NCBI GenBank assembly: GCA_031256395.1
Contig: JAIRQQ010000070.1
Span: forward strand, 1-60,444
Direction of reading: 5' to 3'
Length of the DNA: 60,444 nucleotides
From: Nitrososphaerota archaeon
Lineage (GTDB): Archaea; Thermoproteota; Bathyarchaeia; Bathyarchaeales; Bathycorpusculaceae
Shown: in pieces, positions 15,410-23,483 of the stretch
Position numbering within the stretch: the stretch's first letter is position 1
How the letters are laid out: the number at the start of each line of letters is the position of its first letter
The notes under the pieces: model-generated
Told to the model about the DNA's origin: nothing
The model's database searches: none
What the model saw: only the letters and a program-made list of their open reading frames with translations
Position numbers and translations under genes: made by a program

Positions 15410-17359
15410 TTACATCTTTTCGGGTGCAACTATGCCGATAAGGTTTAAGGCGTTTCTTAGGACCGTTTGGATGGCTTTAACCAATGTTAAGCGGGCGTCT
15501 ATGAGTTGTTGTGTGTCGGCTTTGAGTACGGGGTAGGCGTTGTAGAAGGTGTTGAATTTGTCGGCTAGGTTGTTTGTGTAGTCGGCTATCATGCTGGGTT
15601 TGAGGTATTCGGTGGCTTCGATGAACATATCGGGGAAGCTTGCTATGGTTAGGATTAGTTCTTTTTCTAGTTGTTCGGTGAGTAGTTCATAGTTGGGGTT
15701 TTGGGGTTGGTTTGTTATTTTTCGTAGGATGCTTGTGGCTCGGGCGTGTGTGTATTGGACGTAGGGGGCGCTGTTGGTTTCAAAGTTGAGTACGCGTTCC
15801 CAGGTGAATACGACGTTTTTGCCGGGGTCTACATCGATTAGTGCGTAGCGTACTGCGCCTAGGCCTACAAAGGTGGCGATGGTTTGTTTTTCTTGGGGGG
15901 TTAGCAGGGGGGAGCGTTTGGTGACTTCTTGGTGTGCGCGGTTGATGGCTTCGTCGAGTACTTCGTCAAATGTTATGTAATGGCCGCGGCGGCTGCTCAT
16001 TTTGTATCCGGGTAGGGTGACTAGGTTGTAGGCGAAGTGGGTTAGGTTGTCGGCTTCTTGGGTGTGGTTTAGGGCGTAGAGGGCGAGTTTGAGTTGAAGT
16101 TGTGCTAGGGATTGTTCCATGCCGATGACGTTTATGACTTTGTTGGCGTGTTTGAATTTCCACAGGGTGTAGGCTATGTCGCGGGTGGTGTAGAGTGTGG
16201 TGCCGTCTGCGCGGACTAGGGTTAGGGGTGGGATTTCGTTGTTTTGGCTGAGTCCGAGTTTGTTTTTGAGGTTGAGTGTTTGGGTGACTTGGTTGGCGTT
16301 GAATTGTAGGACGCCTTTTTCGTTGGAGAGGTAGGGTGTGGTTTTTAGTTGGTTCATGACGTCGTTGACTTGGGGGGTCCATACGAGGTCGCTTTCCCAG
16401 TCCCATGAGTCATATGTGATGCTTACGCGGTTCATGGTTTCTTGGAAGCCGTTTAGGCAGAGGTTACTGACTTCGCGGATAAGGTCTTTTGCCTCGGGTT
16501 GGCCGTCTTCGTAGGCTCGGTTGAGTTTGTTGATTTCTTCTTCGGGGTTTGGGTCTTCTTCGATTTTTGCCAGCAGCATCTCAAAGAGTAGTGGATGTTT
16601 CTCTTTGAGCTCAGCAGCAATGGATATCCATTCGTCGAGCTCTTTGTTTGCTTTAGCCAAGTCATCGGCATTTTGCAATTCAGTTGCTCTATCTCGGGTT
16701 TGTTTGAGCCGATTTATTTCAACAATACAGCAAGTTACGGTGTATATTTTGCCCACAAACAAGTCAGATTTCTCAGTGGGTTTGGGTTTACCCAGCTTCA
16801 AATAACCATAGGCCACAACAGATGATTGACGCCCGACATCGTCGATATAGTAGTGACGAGAGACCTCATGACCTCTGTATTGGAGAATGCGAGCTAAAGT
16901 GTCACCTATCATGGGGTTGCGGGCCTGTCCGATATGGATAGGATGGAGAGGATTGACACTTGTGTGTTCAACAATTATTTTGCTGGGAGTATCGGTTTTG
17001 ACAAAGCCGTATTGGCTGTCTAATTCTTTAATGGATTGTAACGTGAGTGCGCTAAATTTGGCAAAGTTTAGGTGGAAATTTATGTATCCGCCACCTGCAG
17101 GTGCAACCTTGTCAATGAGACTAAATGCAGACGAATCGATTGCTGCAATCAATTGTTCTGCTAAATCCAGCGGTTTTTGGCCTATTTTTTTGGCTAACTC
17201 AAAACATAGTGAGGTTGCCAATTGACCATAATCAATGTTGGGAGTTTTTTTAAGATTGATAGGGGGCAACGCAATTTCGGGAAAAGATTTCTCGATAACA
17301 GCAGTTAATACCGTTTGACATTCTTGGCGAAACAACTCGAAAGGATTTGAGACAATCAT
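15410..17359 (-). CDS. argS: Arginyl-tRNA synthetase
   Basis: Class I synthetase charging tRNA-Arg; a cognate tRNA lies 6 kb away. From the ATG at 17359 it has 649 residues. An N-terminal Add1-like domain (about 1-105) precedes the catalytic core with VNPLHPIHIGQARNP (HIGH motif, about 142-145). A KMSSRRGHY motif follows, and a C-terminal DALR-type anticodon-binding domain (APYVQYTHARATSILRK, then LIDARLTLVKAIQTVLRNALNLIGI). The longer ORF start at 17422 adds 21 unsupported residues. Rather long for archaeal ArgRS because of a charged insertion near 215-300, but no frame break. Confidence 0.93.
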   Translation of the reverse strand: MIVSNPFELFRQECQTVLTAVIEKSFPEIALPPINLKKTPNIDYGQLATSLCFELAKKIGQKPLDLAEQLIAAIDSSAFSLIDKVAPAGGGYINFHLNFAKFSALTLQSIKELDSQYGFVKTDTPSKIIVEHTSVNPLHPIHIGQARNPMIGDTLARILQYRGHEVSRHYYIDDVGRQSSVVAYGYLKLGKPKPTEKSDLFVGKIYTVTCCIVEINRLKQTRDRATELQNADDLAKANKELDEWISIAAELKEKHPLLFEMLLAKIEEDPNPEEEINKLNRAYEDGQPEAKDLIREVSNLCLNGFQETMNRVSITYDSWDWESDLVWTPQVNDVMNQLKTTPYLSNEKGVLQFNANQVTQTLNLKNKLGLSQNNEIPPLTLVRADGTTLYTTRDIAYTLWKFKHANKVINVIGMEQSLAQLQLKLALYALNHTQEADNLTHFAYNLVTLPGYKMSSRRGHYITFDEVLDEAINRAHQEVTKRSPLLTPQEKQTIATFVGLGAVRYALIDVDPGKNVVFTWERVLNFETNSAPYVQYTHARATSILRKITNQPQNPNYELLTEQLEKELILTIASFPDMFIEATEYLKPSMIADYTNNLADKFNTFYNAYPVLKADTQQLIDARLTLVKAIQTVLRNALNLIGIVAPEKM

Positions 17360-17588
17360 CACTTGCGCTTCCACTATTAGTGCAATTAACCTTGCGGTTG
17401 TAGTGTAAATACGCTGACACATTTATGTGTCTAATGGATGCACATAGAAGAAACCAAAAAAACAAACACCCACACATCTCAAAAACAGATAGCCTGAAGA
17501 AAAGATAAAGTCAAAACCCTCTTTAGATCATCACAATAGAGCACACATATAGAAAGTATGTTGGAACTGGAAAATTGTTCCCAGAAGA

Positions 17589-18218
17589 TTAGGGTAGGGG
17601 TTTTTTGTCACGTTTTTTTGCTAAGGCCCGTTGGTTGAGTGCGTCGAGTTTTTCTGCAACCCGTTCAGAGCGTTGTTCTGCGGTGGCAATAAGGGGTTTC
17701 CAGTCTTTCTTTTTGACGATAGCAGTTAACTGGTCAGCTTGTGCGGGTAGCTTTTCTAGGGCGTCGTTGAAGCGTTTGTCGGCGGCTTCGTCAGATTCTA
17801 CAATTTCAAGGGCTTCCTCGGGGCAGGTTTTGATGCACTGTGGATCGCCTTCGCAAAGGTTACAGGCTATGGCTTTGCCGGTTTCGGCATGGATGGTAAT
17901 GCCACCATGTGGACAGGCTTGGACACACCAGTCGCATCCTTTGCATTTTGCATCGTCTACAATTAGGAGGCTGTTGACCTCAGATTGTGTGATTGCACGT
18001 TCAGGGCAGGCTTTTACGCATCGGGCGTCTATGCAGCCTCGGCAGGTTAGGGCAAAATTGAAGACGGGTACCATTCGTACGACGCGGATTCTACTGCGAA
18101 CGGGGTTCCAGCTGCCTTCACCTTTTTCTGTGGTGCAGGCATATTCGCAAATTCCACATCCAATGCATTTGCTTGGGTCCACTGAGACGAATTTTCTAGG
18201 CAAGGTTTTAGCGGACAT
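17589..18218 (-). CDS. Polyferredoxin-like 4Fe-4S electron carrier
   Basis: 209 residues from the ATG at 18218. Four cysteine clusters are visible: CIGCGICEYAC, CRGCIDARCVKACP, CKGCDWCVQACP and CNLCEGDPQCIKTCP, enough for up to four 4Fe-4S clusters. This is the pattern of HycB/DmsB-type iron-sulphur subunits. A Lys/Glu-rich helical tail (about 150-209) is unusual for the family. There is no catalytic partner nearby, so the redox partner (hydrogenase, aldehyde oxidoreductase or similar) is unknown. A 205-aa antisense ORF is a shadow. Confidence 0.85.
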   Translation of the reverse strand: MSAKTLPRKFVSVDPSKCIGCGICEYACTTEKGEGSWNPVRSRIRVVRMVPVFNFALTCRGCIDARCVKACPERAITQSEVNSLLIVDDAKCKGCDWCVQACPHGGITIHAETGKAIACNLCEGDPQCIKTCPEEALEIVESDEAADKRFNDALEKLPAQADQLTAIVKKKDWKPLIATAEQRSERVAEKLDALNQRALAKKRDKKPLP

Positions 18219-18375
18219 GTGAATTATCAAACCTTTTGGTGTTGATTATCTGTGCATAATCTGCTTTTATGCATTACCCAAGAAAAGGGGTTTTTTAAGC
18301 CAAAAACTAACAGTGATACAAAGAGTTAATTCTACATCTTTGCAGAGTATTTTTCTGTTAGCTATAGGGGGAAGG

Positions 18376-19272
18376 TTAGGGTTTGTTTTCGGTTGGTTTT
18401 TGTGGGAGGGTTACGTTTTTTTCTCCTGTGAGGTCTTTTTGTAGTGCTTGGGCTCTTTGGGCGACTAGTTGGGCTTCGGTTTGTATTTGGGGGTCTTTCA
18501 TTTCTTCTTTGCGTTTTTCGTTGGATTTTAAGATGAGGCGCAGAAGATCAGAGTCGTATGATTTGAGGAGTAATTCTGTGTTGGGTATGAGGCAGTGTCC
18601 GCCGATGTAGCCTGGAAACATTATGGGGCGGTCGTAGCGTTGGCGGTGGGTGTCTTCGAGGAAATCAATGGTGCTGTTAAAGTCGGCGTTGAATGTGTGT
18701 GCGATGCGATGCATTTCTTGGAAGCAAGTAATCATCCAAGCGCGGTAGGTGGTTTCAAAGAGTTTAGCTAATTCGGTCTCATTGCAGCTTTTAAGTACCT
18801 TAACTTGGAGACCCAGAGCCTCGAAATGGGTTTGGGCATCTTTTGCTGCTTTGGGTGTGGCGCCGCCGAGGTATTTGGGCCAGCGTTTCATCTCCCAGAG
18901 CATGTGTTCAGCGTTTATGTGCACACCTCGTGCGGGGGAGTGTACCACTTGGCAGTCGGGGCATTTTTTTGCAACCTGAAGAGAGGTTCCGGGTGGCACG
19001 GTGCTGTTAACTATAATTAGGTTAGGTTGATACTGTTTGGCATAGTCAGATATGATTTGGGCGAATTTTTCAGGGTTTGCACATGGAAGGGCTACTTGTA
19101 GAACGTCAATTTTGTTTGGGATTTTGGTTTGGTCTTGGTTGAGTTCTTGCATTTTGGTTTGGTCTAGATCTAAACCATAAACTGTAAACTCGGCTTTCTT
19201 TTCAGTGTAGAGGGAGAAAAGGGTATGGCCGATTTCACCTAACCCAACGATGAGTACTATTTGGTGAGTCAT
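18376..19272 (-). CDS. Short nucleotide-sugar dehydrogenase-like protein
   Basis: 298 residues from the ATG at 19272. An N-terminal Rossmann fold (IVLIVGLGEIGHTLFSLY) and the UDP-glucose/GDP-mannose dehydrogenase central domain (ELAKLFETTYRAWMI) are present. The catalytic-Cys motif appears as GYIGGHCLIPNTELL. The usual C-terminal UDP-binding Rossmann domain (about 120 residues) is missing and replaced by a charged helical tail. It may oxidise a sugar nucleotide to a uronic acid or have lost that role. Divergent from the acetyltransferase gene 66 nt away. Confidence 0.7.
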   Translation of the reverse strand: MTHQIVLIVGLGEIGHTLFSLYTEKKAEFTVYGLDLDQTKMQELNQDQTKIPNKIDVLQVALPCANPEKFAQIISDYAKQYQPNLIIVNSTVPPGTSLQVAKKCPDCQVVHSPARGVHINAEHMLWEMKRWPKYLGGATPKAAKDAQTHFEALGLQVKVLKSCNETELAKLFETTYRAWMITCFQEMHRIAHTFNADFNSTIDFLEDTHRQRYDRPIMFPGYIGGHCLIPNTELLLKSYDSDLLRLILKSNEKRKEEMKDPQIQTEAQLVAQRAQALQKDLTGEKNVTLPQKPTENKP

Positions 19273-19338
19273 GCTAAGACCTCGATGGAAATCCATGGGT
19301 GTTAAAACTATTTAAATCTGGAGCACAAAAAGACAGGT

Positions 19339-19851
19339 ATGCAGAATTCAAAGCGAGGCATCGGTATTGTGACTGGTGCTAACGTAGAAATCGGCGCCAA
19401 TTGTGCGATTTGGAACTATGTTGTCATAGGGGAGGGAACCAAAATCGGTGCAGGCACCACTGTGGGTAGTTTTGTTGATCTGGGTAAAAATGTTACCTTG
19501 GGTAAAAACTGTAACATACAAGCTCATGTCACCATATCAAATGGTTGTGTGCTAGGCGATAATGTCTTTATTGCCCCAAACACCAGCCTCTTAAATGACA
19601 AGTACCCCAGATGCAACTATATGACGCCGCCAGTGATAAAAGATGATGCTACCATTGGGGGTGGGGTGACTATTCTTCCCAGCGTAACCATTGGTGAAAA
19701 AGCAGTGGTTGGCGGAGGGAGTGTTGTTACCAAAGATGTGGCTCCTAGAACCGTGGTTGCGGGTTGTCCGGCTAAGAAAGTTATGTCTCTTGAGGAATTT
19801 GAAGCTAAACGCGAAGAGTTTTTGGCGCAAAAGTGCAGGGTGCCACCATGA
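19339..19851 (+). CDS. Hexapeptide-repeat acetyltransferase (WbpD/WlbB-like)
   Basis: 170 residues of left-handed beta-helix hexapeptides (IGANCAIWNYVVIGEGTKIGAG, then VTIGEKAVVGGGSVV), with the NDKYPR segment and GCPAKKV ending common in sugar-nucleotide N-acetyltransferases. WbpD relatives acetylate a 3-amino group on UDP-linked uronic acids for surface glycans. TTTAAA about 28 nt upstream predicts an almost leaderless mRNA. The stop overlaps the next start (ATGA). A WbpB-like oxidoreductase lies at 58176, which suggests a shared pathway. Confidence 0.85.
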   Translation: MQNSKRGIGIVTGANVEIGANCAIWNYVVIGEGTKIGAGTTVGSFVDLGKNVTLGKNCNIQAHVTISNGCVLGDNVFIAPNTSLLNDKYPRCNYMTPPVIKDDATIGGGVTILPSVTIGEKAVVGGGSVVTKDVAPRTVVAGCPAKKVMSLEEFEAKREEFLAQKCRVPP

Positions 19852-20837
19852 GAATTTGGTATGATGCCTGCACAGGTAAACAGGTCCGCTATGCCATTGC
19901 CATAGCTAAAAAATTCAGATCCGAGGGACATGAGGTTATCTTTACCACTCGTGAACATCCTGACACGATCCCACTAGCCAAAGGACTGGGTGAAGATCCC
20001 CTTGTTGTTGGGAAATATGCGCCAACAACGCTTGCTTCAAGGCTTGAGGAGAGCGCGGAGCGCATTATCCAATTTGCAAAGATGTTTGGAGATAAAAAAC
20101 CTGATGTGGCAATTGCTCATCAATCAGTAGAGCTTTGTCGAGTGGCATTTGGCTTGGGCATACCCATCATAACCACCGCTGATACACCTTATGCCTATGC
20201 AGTAAATCGCTTAACACTGCCCTTTGCACACACGGTAGTGGTTTCTGAGGCGCTACCTAAGAGTTTCACAGCAGACAATGGCGCCCACAATGTCGCAGTT
20301 TTTAGAGGCGTTGATGAGGTTGCATGGATTAAGGGATTTAACCCAAAAAAAGCAGTCAATGCAAAAAAACCACTAATCGTAGTTAGGCAAATAGAGAACA
20401 GAGCGGTCTATGCAGAGAAAAAGCAAGATAACGTCCAAACATTGGCGCAACGACTCGCTGAACTGGGAAATGTCCATGTTGTTCAAAGATACAACAATGA
20501 AAATGAAGAAGCCTACAAAGGAAAACTAGGTTTTGAGGATACTGCCGAGTTGGTAGCACATGCCGATTTGGTAGTTAGCTATGGCGGCACCATCACAAGA
20601 GAAGCGGCACTACAAGGTGTTCCCAGCATTGGTATCTCAGATATGGCAAAAACCTACGTTAACACCTACCTCACCGAGAAGGACTTTCCGCTATTTGCAA
20701 CAACAGAGGACCAGGTGATAGAGGTTGCTAAGCAGTATTTGGGCAAACGCTTTGATGTTGCCGATAAACTTGCCGCACTTGAGAATCCTGTGGATGTCAT
20801 CGCAGATATAGCCAAAAACATAACTAGACAAAAGTAA
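19848..20837 (+). CDS. DUF354 glycosyltransferase-like protein
   Basis: 329 residues starting at the ATG overlapping the acetyltransferase stop. It opens MRIWYDACTGKQVRYAIAIAKKF and has a GT-B-like two-domain layout, with the C-terminal VSYGGTITREAALQGVPSIGI motif resembling nucleotide-sugar-binding MurG/WecB folds. DUF354 proteins are common in archaeal glycan clusters. The reaction is unproven. Its last 14 nt overlap the convergent SAM hydrolase gene. Confidence 0.8.
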   Translation: MRIWYDACTGKQVRYAIAIAKKFRSEGHEVIFTTREHPDTIPLAKGLGEDPLVVGKYAPTTLASRLEESAERIIQFAKMFGDKKPDVAIAHQSVELCRVAFGLGIPIITTADTPYAYAVNRLTLPFAHTVVVSEALPKSFTADNGAHNVAVFRGVDEVAWIKGFNPKKAVNAKKPLIVVRQIENRAVYAEKKQDNVQTLAQRLAELGNVHVVQRYNNENEEAYKGKLGFEDTAELVAHADLVVSYGGTITREAALQGVPSIGISDMAKTYVNTYLTEKDFPLFATTEDQVIEVAKQYLGKRFDVADKLAALENPVDVIADIAKNITRQK

Positions 20838-21594
20838 CGGTGACAGGATCGCCTATGCGGACAAGATATTTTTTAGCAAAACTAGCTTGATTTAGTGCAA
20901 GCTCTAAAAACCCATGACTGCCCACCAAGGCAACAGCTTCGTTTGGGTTAGTTTGGGCATAGGTTTCTCTTAGCGCCAACTTGAGTAGCCCTTGAGACAG
21001 CCCCACGGTTGCTGTTTGAGTTTGAATTGATTCGCTTGGGATGTTGGTTATGGCATTGCCAAAGCTGTCAATGTAGAGGATTTGACCAGTTATGGTGCCG
21101 TTGAGGTTTTGGATGCTGGCAAATTTGGGTGTGAGGGGGTGGGTGATCTCAGAGCCAAACTCGGCTACAGATATGCCGTTGTCGATGTGTGCTGCGGCGG
21201 GTGCGAAAATATCGCGGCCATGGAAAGTGTTTGAAACCTTGGGTAACCTAAATTTGGCGTTGGTGAGTTCATAGACTTGTTTGATGCCCTGTTGTTGTGC
21301 GGCCAGCATCAAAACACCATTATCAGGGCCTACAAAAAATGCTTGTTGGGTCTGGATTACAATTGCCCGTCGTTTTGTGCCTACGCCAGGATCCACAATC
21401 GCCACATGTATGGTACCAGCAGGAAAGTAGGGTGCCGCTGAAGCCAGCATAAAAGCGCCCATGCGTATGTTGAATTTATCTACGCCATGGGTTATGTCGA
21501 TGATTTTGGCGTTGGGGTTTAGGGTGTAAATCACGCCTTTCATCTGGGCGGTATAGGGGTCGTTTAATCCAAAGTCGGTGGTTAGAGTTATCAT
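20824..21594 (-). CDS. S-adenosylmethionine hydroxide adenosyltransferase (DUF62)
   Basis: 256 residues of the family that uses water (hydroxide) to cleave SAM into adenosine and methionine. Family marks: ITLTTDFGLNDPY at the N-terminus, VDPGVGTKRRAI, GPDNGVL, FHGRDIFAPAAA and a C-terminal beta-barrel (IDSFGNAITNI). Length is standard. The start follows the MoaD-like gene stop by two bases (TAA-CA-ATG), so they are co-transcribed. The physiological role in archaea is unclear. Confidence 0.9.
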   Translation of the reverse strand: MITLTTDFGLNDPYTAQMKGVIYTLNPNAKIIDITHGVDKFNIRMGAFMLASAAPYFPAGTIHVAIVDPGVGTKRRAIVIQTQQAFFVGPDNGVLMLAAQQQGIKQVYELTNAKFRLPKVSNTFHGRDIFAPAAAHIDNGISVAEFGSEITHPLTPKFASIQNLNGTITGQILYIDSFGNAITNIPSESIQTQTATVGLSQGLLKLALRETYAQTNPNEAVALVGSHGFLELALNQASFAKKYLVRIGDPVTVTFV

Positions 21595-21596
21595 TG

Positions 21597-21881
21597 TTAG
21601 CCGCCATGGACCACTGGAACAAACACGATTTCGTCGCCGTCACAAAGTTGAGTTTCATAACCGTCTAGAACGCTAATTTCTCGTCCGTTAACTAGTATCA
21701 GTGAGTTGGAACGGGCGTTGTTTAGTTCTGAATCAGAAAAGGTATGTTTGAGCGTGGGTAATTCTTGGCAAAGAGTTTCTACAACGGTCTGTATGGAGGC
21801 TCCGTCTTGAAAGCTAAGGGTCAGCTGGGTTTTTCCTGAAATGTGACGTAACGCACCGAGAAATTTTATGGTTAAGAGCAT
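21597..21881 (-). CDS. MoaD/ThiS-family ubiquitin-like sulfur carrier
   Basis: 94 residues from the ATG at 21881. A beta-grasp protein beginning MLLTIKFLGALRHISGK and ending in VPVVHGG, the C-terminal Gly-Gly needed for adenylation by an E1-like enzyme. Could serve molybdopterin synthesis, tRNA thiolation or SAMP-type protein modification; no E1 or MoaE gene is in the window. A TATA box (CCTTTATAC near 21923) lies inside the longer ORF, which rules out the start at 21947. Coupled to the SAM hydrolase gene. Confidence 0.85.
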   Translation of the reverse strand: MLLTIKFLGALRHISGKTQLTLSFQDGASIQTVVETLCQELPTLKHTFSDSELNNARSNSLILVNGREISVLDGYETQLCDGDEIVFVPVVHGG

Positions 21882-21974
21882 GTTCAGTACACTAGACCAT
21901 AGCGGAGGAGTTGTATAAAGGTTAACTCTAAACCGCTCAATTTCCATGACTGATTTTTAAGAAAAAAGTAGATA

Positions 21975-23327
21975 TTATTGGTTTTTTATCCGCTTTCTTT
22001 GTTTAAACATAATGGTTACGCTTACAGCCACGATAACTAACAGGACAGCAACAACTACCAATAGTAGTTCAACAACAGTAAATGAGGAGAAGAAACCTAG
22101 CGAAGAATCGGAGTTTAGACTCATAGAGATTGTGTGTGTACTGTGGTGGTAGCCTATGATTATTATCCATACATCATTTTCTGAGAGAGTACTAAAGGGC
22201 ACTTCTTGCCCGTCTATGTATACTTTGAGGTTTTCTACAGTGGGCATTAGTGATTTTGGAATACAGGTTTGAACAAATCCAGAGGTTCCTGATTCACCAG
22301 ATACCGTGAAAGATATTTCTTCTTTAGCAGAGTTAAAGGCTAGTTCGGAGAGTGTAGAGTTGGAAGATACGGAGAATACGCTTGCAGTCTCAGTTGGTTT
22401 GTCCTCTATGGGCATGGGTGCTACGGCAAAGTTTACGGTTGTACCAACACCTGAGTATGCATCATCACCTGACCAGATGCCTTTAACGATGTAGGTACCC
22501 GAAGCTGAGGGCATCCAAACAGCAGAGAAGACGCCGTCATCACCAGTTATAAGATAAGCTAAATCATGCCAAGTTGAGCCGCCGTTTGCGCTGTAGGAGA
22601 ATGCTATGCCTGCACCAGTTAAGCCTACTTGGTCGTATGCTAGGGTACCCAGTAGCTGCACGCTAAATCCAGAGACAGATGTTGAACTTGAGCAGTAAAA
22701 GGTCAGATTTGGAACTGGAAGACCAGATTCAGGAGGTGGTGCAGGGGTTTCAGGTGATCCGGGGGGTTCAGTTATAGATATGTTTCCTGCAAAGAAAGCT
22801 CCTAGTTGGCGGTCTTTGGTCATCTCTACAATTATGCTTGTTCCAAGTCCTTGGTATTCGCCGTCAAGGTACCAGCCGCTAAAGGTGCAACCAGGAGCGG
22901 GTTGTTGGGTGATGGTTACTGTTGAGCCATAGGTGTAGTTCCATATTCCAGCCATTGGAACAGTTGTTCCGCCTTGTCCGGGGTTATTTGTAACGGTTAA
23001 ACAAACGGTTCGCGTGCTAAAGGCAGCGACTAATGTATAATCCTGTGTCATAGTTATTGGAATACTGGATAGTTTGCCTTGGTAGACTCCGTTTAGGTAC
23101 CAGCCATCAAACACATAACCAGGATTGGTGTATGCGCGCACTACAACTGTAGAGCCGTAATAGTAAGAGCCAGATCCAGGAGTTACGTAACCTGCGCCAG
23201 ATAGATTCACATTTACAGTTAGATTATTTTGTGATATACCATAGTAATATTGTGCGGTTGCAGTTGAAAATGTCCCTAAGAGTAGAAAAACCAATAAAAT
23301 ACTGGCCGCATATTTAGCCGGTTTCAT
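21975..23327 (-). CDS. Surface protein with two InlB-type repeats, Ig-like domain and C-terminal anchor
   Basis: 450 residues from the ATG at 23327 (an in-frame GTG lies at 23336). Signal peptide up to about residue 26. Two divergent InlB/Flg_new_2 repeats follow (GYVTPGSGSYYYGSTVVV...FDGWYLNGVYQG and a second with FSGWYLDGEYQG). A Pro-rich hinge leads to an Ig-like strand domain (VGLTGAGIAFSYSANGGSTW...YIVKGIWSGDDAYSG), then a juxtamembrane domain, a transmembrane helix (LLLVVVAVLLVIVAVSVTIMF) and basic tail. Probably cell-surface exposed. It shares an intergenic promoter region with the GT-C gene. Confidence 0.78.
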   Translation of the reverse strand: MKPAKYAASILLVFLLLGTFSTATAQYYYGISQNNLTVNVNLSGAGYVTPGSGSYYYGSTVVVRAYTNPGYVFDGWYLNGVYQGKLSSIPITMTQDYTLVAAFSTRTVCLTVTNNPGQGGTTVPMAGIWNYTYGSTVTITQQPAPGCTFSGWYLDGEYQGLGTSIIVEMTKDRQLGAFFAGNISITEPPGSPETPAPPPESGLPVPNLTFYCSSSTSVSGFSVQLLGTLAYDQVGLTGAGIAFSYSANGGSTWHDLAYLITGDDGVFSAVWMPSASGTYIVKGIWSGDDAYSGVGTTVNFAVAPMPIEDKPTETASVFSVSSNSTLSELAFNSAKEEISFTVSGESGTSGFVQTCIPKSLMPTVENLKVYIDGQEVPFSTLSENDVWIIIIGYHHSTHTISMSLNSDSSLGFFSSFTVVELLLVVVAVLLVIVAVSVTIMFKQRKRIKNQ

Positions 23328-23342
23328 ATGATCCACTAATAA

Positions 23343-23404
23343 TTCATAAACAACAACAGATATAAATCTTTAACATAACTGGCGGTTTAATGCTTCATAA
23401 ACAA
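23343..23404. repeat. 11-bp direct repeat in a divergent promoter region
   Basis: TTCATAAACAA occurs at 23343-23353 and 23394-23404 between the surface-protein and GT-C genes. A good TATA for the minus gene (GATTTATATCTG near 23365) lies between the copies. It could be a binding site for a shared regulator. Confidence 0.35.
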
Positions 23405-23483
23405 TGGTTTAACAAACAGAGTTTAGCAAGCATAACCGTTAAGACTTACTTCTAACAATACACCATTCAACGGACGACTATGA

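Noticed and set aside
17431-17540. Possible C/D-box RNA on the minus strand (GTGATGA present)
   Set aside because: No matching box D (CTGA) at a suitable distance; left unassigned.
17605-18222. 205-aa plus-strand ORF opposite the ferredoxin gene
   Set aside because: Antisense shadow of a gene with four clear iron-sulphur motifs; Ser/Arg-rich translation with no domain.
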